DNA of 18,953 nucleotides from CAYWHE01 sp964458125. Its GTDB lineage: Bacteria > Bacteroidota > Bacteroidia > AKYH767-A > OLB10. Location of the stretch: positions 1 to 18,953 of the forward strand of contig CAYWHE010000064.1 of assembly GCA_964458125.1 (NCBI GenBank), given 5' to 3'. The notes under the pieces were generated by a model. The model searched no databases and had not been told where the DNA came from. It worked only from the letters and a program-made list of their open reading frames with translations. This document shows, one piece after another, positions 14,667 to 18,953 of the stretch; position 1 is the stretch's first letter, and each line of letters opens with the position of its first letter. The translations under genes were made by a program, and so were the position numbers.

Positions 14667-14692
14667 ATCCCGAAACGCTTCGCGATCGGGAT
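14667..14692. terminator. Strong hairpin between convergent rlmH and glycosyltransferase genes
   Basis: ATCCCGA (14667-14673) pairs with TCGGGAT (14686-14692), and inside it CGC pairs with GCG around a TTC loop, giving 10 bp with a small internal bulge. It lies about midway in the 117-nt gap between the two stop codons. There is no T-run on either side, so it may act as a bidirectional stop or a 3'-end stabiliser rather than a standard intrinsic terminator. A smaller CGGG-att-CCCG palindrome follows at 14711-14721. Confidence 0.45.
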
Positions 14693-14733
14693 TCGCAGGA
14701 AAATCACAAGCGGGATTCCCGTAGGTACCATTA

Positions 14734-15957
14734 TTATCCTTTGAGCCTGGAATACACCTCCTTGTATTTTTCAATACCCTTTTCCAGTGAATAAAATTTT
14801 TCGGCTCCCGCCAGCATGGCTTCCTTGTTGATGGTTGTTGAGCCTTTAAACTGCCGGATGGCCTCCCGGTATGCCTCATCGGTGAACTGACCGATGACGA
14901 TGCCGGCACCGGAATTCCGGATGATGGCATCCGTATCGCCAATTCCGCTGTTGCAGATAATGGGAATTCCCATGCTCATCATTTCTCCCTGCTTGGTTGG
15001 AGATGATGCCCGTTTGGAGAAACTGGGCCTGATAAAAAACACCGTGACGGTCAGCAAACTTAACAAAGCGGGAAGATCAGACCGGGGGGAGGAAGTTATC
15101 AGGATTTTACCATCGGGAATATTTTTTTTGCGGGCAGCTTCACCAACCAGGGATGGCGGTTCCTGGGTTATGAACAGAAACCGGGCGCCCGGTTCCGTTT
15201 GGATCAGTATTTTAAAAAAATCGAGCATCTCCTCGAGCATGTACCAGGTGCCGATGGAACCGAGATAGCCCAGGATGAAGTCGCCCGGCATGATACCAAG
15301 TTTATCCATCCACGCGGACTTTTTGGAAGGATCCACATTTTTGGAGGAAAAGTGTCGCAAATCGGCACAACAGGGAATGACCGTCAATGGCAAAGGATTT
15401 TCACCCTTTACTTTCCACGTCTGCAGGAGAGCGGCGGCATTTTCAGTCAGCGTGATGACCTGGTCCGCCTCCGATAAAAACTGCCTTTCCTTTTTCTTAA
15501 AATACTTATAAATCAGCCGATACAAGGGATTTCGCAGGTTCCACAACTTTCCCTCCACCCGTTCATCGGCCCAGAATCCCCTCATGTCGAAAATAAAACG
15601 GCATCCGGTTTTTTTTTTCAGCCATCTCCCCACCAGGGAGGTAATGTAACTACGGCAATGAATCACGTCAATATTTCTTTCACGCACCAGACCTGCAGCC
15701 CGTGAACGTAACCTTTGAATGTCCCAGAGAGTGGCCAGTACCGGCGGATTTTTGGTGTAATAAAGGGGAATCCATTCAATATGACTGGATTTTAAGAGTT
15801 CCGCAATCGTTCCGGAATGCTCCCGGTACCGGCTTTTTTTCTCAAAGCTGACCAGTGTGATGCTGTGTTGTGCCGACAGTCCTGTCAGGTACGGGATAAC
15901 CTGTGACTGACCAAGGGGATCGGTCATTCCATCGTAGGACAGGTAGAGCGCATTCAT
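14734..15957 (-). CDS. Glycosyltransferase family 4 (GT-B) for surface polysaccharide
   Basis: 407 residues from the ATG at 15957 (MNALYLSYDG). An ATG 21 nt further upstream lies inside the probable -7 box and is rejected. Typical GT4 features are the N-terminal PLGQSQVIPYLTGLS at 14-28, FDMRGFWADERVEG at 123-136, the C-domain opening YLGSIGTWYMLEEML at 231-245, and the donor-site segment SSPTKQGEMMSMGIPII at 318-334 with E325 in the usual acidic position. It transfers a sugar from a nucleotide donor to a lipid-linked glycan in the cytoplasm; sugar and linkage cannot be told. A run of ten T (A on the coding strand) at 15609-15618 encodes Lys-Lys-Lys. Divergent from the membrane protein at 16062. 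Confidence 0.9.
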   Translation of the reverse strand: MNALYLSYDGMTDPLGQSQVIPYLTGLSAQHSITLVSFEKKSRYREHSGTIAELLKSSHIEWIPLYYTKNPPVLATLWDIQRLRSRAAGLVRERNIDVIHCRSYITSLVGRWLKKKTGCRFIFDMRGFWADERVEGKLWNLRNPLYRLIYKYFKKKERQFLSEADQVITLTENAAALLQTWKVKGENPLPLTVIPCCADLRHFSSKNVDPSKKSAWMDKLGIMPGDFILGYLGSIGTWYMLEEMLDFFKILIQTEPGARFLFITQEPPSLVGEAARKKNIPDGKILITSSPRSDLPALLSLLTVTVFFIRPSFSKRASSPTKQGEMMSMGIPIICNSGIGDTDAIIRNSGAGIVIGQFTDEAYREAIRQFKGSTTINKEAMLAGAEKFYSLEKGIEKYKEVYSRLKG

Positions 15958-15975
15958 ATTTTTCGTTATTTTACA

Positions 15976-15983
15976 CAAAATTA
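15976..15983 (-). promoter_or_regulatory. Candidate -7 box (TAATTTTG) of the glycosyltransferase gene
   Basis: An exact TAnnTTTG match on the minus strand. Transcription would start near 15970, about 12 nt before the ATG at 15957, which supports that start over the in-box ATG at 15978. No TTTG box is visible about 19 nt upstream. Confidence 0.5.
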
Positions 15984-16061
15984 GAAGAAAGAATTGAAAG
16001 GCCGCATCCGGTACAGGCTGATTCCGGCTATCAGTTCCATTCCATTCTGACAGCAGACCGC

Positions 16062-17456
16062 ATGCAATACTTTGGCATAACTGATTTCATTCTTTCCCCC
16101 TTGCTGCTTTTTGTATTGTTTGCTTTTTCCTGGCAGATTAAAATGAAGCGGATTGAAAAGGAACCTGAATTTAAATTTTTCCTTCCGGGGCTTATTGTCA
16201 AAATTTTTGGCGCCATTTCACTTTGCGTAATCTATGCTCTTTATTACGGTGGTGGCGATACGATCAATTATTATTATGACGGTTTGGTACTGGTCAAACT
16301 TCTTGGCAAAAACTGGACAGGCTTTTATAAAATTATTACCGAAGGACCTGGAGATGCCAATTACCTGTACTTTGATGCCGATACCGGCTGGCCCAATTAT
16401 ATCAAGGATAGCCAGACCTTCATGGTCGTGCGCATTGTGTGTTTCCTGGTACTGATTTCGTTCCGGAGTATTCTGGTGGCCAATATTGTGATGGCATGGC
16501 TTTCCTTTATTGGCGTCTGGAAATTGTACAAGGTGTTTATCTCTGAATTCCCGGACCTGAAAAAGGAGATGGCCATCGCAACCTTGTTTATCCCGTCGGT
16601 ATTCTTCTGGGGTTCCGGCATTCTGAAAGATACCATAACCTTCAGCATGATCGGATTTTATGTACACAGTTTCTATTTATTGTTTATAAAACGGAATTTC
16701 AGTCCTGGCAGGGTTTTCCTGCTCGTCTCCTCGAGTTACCTGATCCTGGCCATTAAACCCTATATCATTTTGGCGCTGGTGGTGTCTTCACTGGTATGGC
16801 TGGCCATTATGTATCTGCAGAAAATCAAAGGTGAAATTGCACGAACGGCTGTGGCTCCGTTTTTTATTATTGTTTCCGCCTTCCTGGGGTATACGTTTCT
16901 CAACTCACTGGGCAACCAGTTGGGCGTGTATTCCATCGATAAAGTGCTGGAAAGGGCCGTCATTACCCAGCGCGATTTAAAGGCGGAATATTACCGCGGC
17001 AACAGTTTCGACATCGGGGATTTCGATGCCACCTTTTCCAGCATGCTTGGAAAGGCGCCCATTGCCATTGCCTCAGCGCTTTTTCGTCCCACCCTGCTGG
17101 AAGCCCGAAACCCGGTCATGTTTATTTCCGCCCTGGAGAACTTTGTCCTGCTGATTTTTACCATACGCGTACTCCTCCGGACCAGGATAATCGGGTTTTT
17201 CCGGTATTTTGCCAAGCATCACATGCTGACTTTCTGCCTGGTTTTCAGTTTGTTTTTTTCCTTTTCGGTCGGTATTTCCACCTCGAATTTTGGCAGCCTG
17301 GTGCGGTACCGGATACCCATCCTCCCCTTTTTCGTAGCCGGATTATTCATCATATCCCATTATTACAATCTGTCCCGGGAACGAAAATATAGCAGGAGGG
17401 AACGGGATATTGAATACATGAAAGAAAGAGGAAAAGGAATAGCCTTAACAACCTGA
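16062..17456 (+). CDS. Multi-pass membrane protein, possible polysaccharide polymerase or ligase
   Basis: 464 residues from the ATG at 16062; the frame opens at 15903, but the extra 53 residues are polar, overlap the divergent gene and its promoter, and are rejected. About nine to eleven hydrophobic helices are seen, starting at about 8-23 and 41-61. Conspicuous motifs are YYGGGDTINYYYDG at 61-74, GSGILKDT at 184-191 and NFGSLVRYRIPILPFF at 409-424, followed by a last helix and a highly basic tail of about 30 residues. A GDT-Y motif after an early helix and an RYR-P-PF motif near the end recall membrane proteins of polysaccharide loci (Wzy- or EpsG-like), but I cannot name the family with certainty. 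The neighbours (glycosyltransferase, AsnB-like enzyme) support that role. The start is 104 nt from the divergent glycosyltransferase start; no clear promoter box was found. Confidence 0.6.
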   Translation: MQYFGITDFILSPLLLFVLFAFSWQIKMKRIEKEPEFKFFLPGLIVKIFGAISLCVIYALYYGGGDTINYYYDGLVLVKLLGKNWTGFYKIITEGPGDANYLYFDADTGWPNYIKDSQTFMVVRIVCFLVLISFRSILVANIVMAWLSFIGVWKLYKVFISEFPDLKKEMAIATLFIPSVFFWGSGILKDTITFSMIGFYVHSFYLLFIKRNFSPGRVFLLVSSSYLILAIKPYIILALVVSSLVWLAIMYLQKIKGEIARTAVAPFFIIVSAFLGYTFLNSLGNQLGVYSIDKVLERAVITQRDLKAEYYRGNSFDIGDFDATFSSMLGKAPIAIASALFRPTLLEARNPVMFISALENFVLLIFTIRVLLRTRIIGFFRYFAKHHMLTFCLVFSLFFSFSVGISTSNFGSLVRYRIPILPFFVAGLFIISHYYNLSRERKYSRRERDIEYMKERGKGIALTT

Positions 17457-17466
17457 TATTTTTTTC

Positions 17467-18953
17467 TCAGGCGAAATGTTTGTTAAACCAGTTATGCAGG
17501 ACAATCAGCAGCCATATCCTGTTATAAAGGTAGTCCTTCCCGGATAAAAACTGGCTGATGAGTTCTTTCACCAAAACATAATCAACCACCTGGTGTTTTT
17601 TTACCATTTCTTCGGATAAAAATTCATCAATCAGGTACCGCAATTCATTCCGCAGCCATATATTCAGCGGGATGGCAAAGCCCTGCTTGGGCCGGTCGAA
17701 AAGTTCCTTCGGAATATACTGGAACAGGATCTGTTTGAGTATGTATTTTGTAATGCCGTTTTTATATTTCAGATGCGGGGAAAGATTCAGGGCAAATTCC
17801 ACCACGCGGTGATCGAGGTACGGTACCCGTGTTTCCAGTGAATAACGCATGCTGGCCCGGTCCACCTTGGTCAGCAGGTCATCACAGAGGTAAAATTCCA
17901 GGTCGAACAGCGCCTGGGCTTCCATGGCATTGAGCACCCTTTCCTTCACGTGTATGCTTTTGGATTCCTGGGGCTCTTCATAAATGCGCAGCAGGCTGGT
18001 GTACTTCTGCATCTCACGGAAATCGGAACCACTCTGATAATCTGGTTTCAGCAAGTCATCGAGTTCCCATTCCGTGAACAGGTATTGTTCCTGCGAAAAA
18101 ATATGGTTGCGGATTTTCCCGGGATCACGGTAATTGAGCAGGCGGCTGACCCGTTGATAACGGTTAGGCATATATGAAAATAACTTCGCCAGTGGCTTCC
18201 GGCTGATTTTCATCAGGGGGTTATCGAGCCATCTGGCCCATTTATAGGCCCCATATCCGAAAAAGAGTTCATCCCCCCCTTCCCCCGACAGCGTAACGGT
18301 GACATACTGCTTGGCCAACTTGGACACCAGCATGGTCGGAATGGCCGAGGAATCGGCAAAAGGTTCATCATAAGCCTCGAGCACGGGGTCAATGAGGCTG
18401 ATGGCATCCTTATACGAAACAATAAATTCATGATGATCAGTTCCGAGATAATTGGCGATGGCTTTGGCGTATTCCGACTCATTGTGCGAATTTTCTTCGA
18501 ACCCGATCGAAAACGTATTGACCTTGATGCTGGATAAACCGACGGCCTGGGCCGTAACGAGGCTGGAATCAATTCCGCCGCTCAGGAAAACCCCGAAAGG
18601 TACATCGCTTTTCAACTGGTATTGAACCGAACTGATGATCAAATCGCTAAGCTTCACCAGCGCCTTCTCTTTGTCTTCAATGACATTGCTGCTGATTTTA
18701 TTCCGGATATTCCAGTACCGGGTCAATTCCACTCCCGATTTGCTCACCTTTAAATAACTCCCGGGAAACAGTTTGAAAATGTCCTTATAAATGCTGGCCG
18801 GAGTCGGTATGTAACCCAGGTGAAGAAAGTCCCTCACGCTGTCCCGGTTCACTTCCTTCCGGACAGACGCGACTGAGTTAAAAGCCTTTAATTCTGAGGC
18901 GAAGGCAAAATTCGTCCCGTCCCAATAGTAAAACAGCGGCTTGATACCGAGAC
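17467..18953 (-). CDS. asnB: Asparagine synthetase (glutamine-hydrolysing)-like, N-terminal part outside window
   Basis: The frame stays open to the right edge. The bases beyond 18852 translate as LGIKPLFYYWDG and FASELKAF, the normal middle of AsnB, so the GTG at 18852 is an internal valine and not a start. 494 residues are visible of an expected 600-650. The missing part includes the glutaminase domain with its N-terminal cysteine. The synthetase domain has the ATP-binding LSGGIDSS at about visible residues 123-130, FSIGFEE, SGEGGDELFFGY at about 222-233 and SLETRVPYLDHR. It would make asparagine from aspartate, glutamine and ATP, but relatives in polysaccharide loci are thought to amidate sugar acids. 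Here it ends 10 nt from the convergent stop of the membrane protein, in a sugar-polymer context. Confidence 0.9.
   Translation of the reverse strand, partial: LGIKPLFYYWDGTNFAFASELKAFNSVASVRKEVNRDSVRDFLHLGYIPTPASIYKDIFKLFPGSYLKVSKSGVELTRYWNIRNKISSNVIEDKEKALVKLSDLIISSVQYQLKSDVPFGVFLSGGIDSSLVTAQAVGLSSIKVNTFSIGFEENSHNESEYAKAIANYLGTDHHEFIVSYKDAISLIDPVLEAYDEPFADSSAIPTMLVSKLAKQYVTVTLSGEGGDELFFGYGAYKWARWLDNPLMKISRKPLAKLFSYMPNRYQRVSRLLNYRDPGKIRNHIFSQEQYLFTEWELDDLLKPDYQSGSDFREMQKYTSLLRIYEEPQESKSIHVKERVLNAMEAQALFDLEFYLCDDLLTKVDRASMRYSLETRVPYLDHRVVEFALNLSPHLKYKNGITKYILKQILFQYIPKELFDRPKQGFAIPLNIWLRNELRYLIDEFLSEEMVKKHQVVDYVLVKELISQFLSGKDYLYNRIWLLIVLHNWFNKHFA

Noticed and set aside
14711..14721. CGGGATTCCCG palindrome as an operator or attachment site
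   Set aside because: Very short (4-bp stem) and without any mobile element or regulator nearby.
15903..16061. 53-residue N-terminal extension of the polymerase-like membrane protein
   Set aside because: Polar, overlaps the divergent glycosyltransferase start and its -7 box; the membrane protein starts naturally at 16062.
18850..18852. GTG as start of the asparagine synthetase gene
   Set aside because: The frame continues upstream to the window edge with clear AsnB sequence (LGIKPLFYYWDG, FASELKAF).

Overview
The window looks like a chromosomal segment from a member of the phylum Bacteroidota, most likely close to Chitinophagales/Chitinophagaceae. The grounds are exported proteins with 'xAQ'-type signal-peptide ends, a giant PKD-repeat/FnIII surface protein, a DUF4783 gene next to nadC and rlmH, weak Shine-Dalgarno sites, and several promoter boxes of the Bacteroidota type (TAnnTTTG, in one case with a TTTG box 19 nt upstream). 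Taxonomy is inferred from these traits; no database search was possible.

Layout. Left edge (1-816): the C-terminal part of a polysaccharide flippase, cut by the window. 820-4988, minus strand: a periplasmic RMDN-like TPR protein and, upstream of it, a large protein that joins an M1 zinc metallopeptidase to an Omp85-like outer-membrane barrel. 5354-11152, plus strand: a 1932-residue secreted protein with 19 PKD repeats and three and a half FnIII-like domains; it stops inside a domain and lacks the C-terminal sorting domain expected of such proteins. 11257-14616: a housekeeping block of yihY/brkB, nadC, a DUF4783 gene (all minus) and the divergent rlmH (plus). Right end (14734-18953): a surface-polysaccharide block with a family 4 glycosyltransferase, a divergent multi-pass membrane protein that resembles polymerases/ligases, and an asparagine-synthetase-like amidotransferase cut by the right edge.

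How the genes fit together. The flippase, glycosyltransferase, polymerase-like protein and AsnB-like enzyme fit extracellular or O-antigen polysaccharide production. The PKD giant and the M1-barrel fusion are cell-envelope proteins read from a shared 365-nt divergent intergenic region. The central block is ordinary metabolism (NAD synthesis, 23S rRNA methylation). nadC and yihY are 12 nt apart and probably share the well-formed promoter upstream of nadC. The DUF4783 gene has its own clear intrinsic terminator.

No CRISPR array, insertion sequence, tRNA, rRNA or phage gene was seen. No wholly new system is proven. The points most worth checking are the M1-Omp85 fusion, the truncated PKD giant with its paired cysteines, and a possible small RNA or attenuator upstream of the DUF4783 gene.
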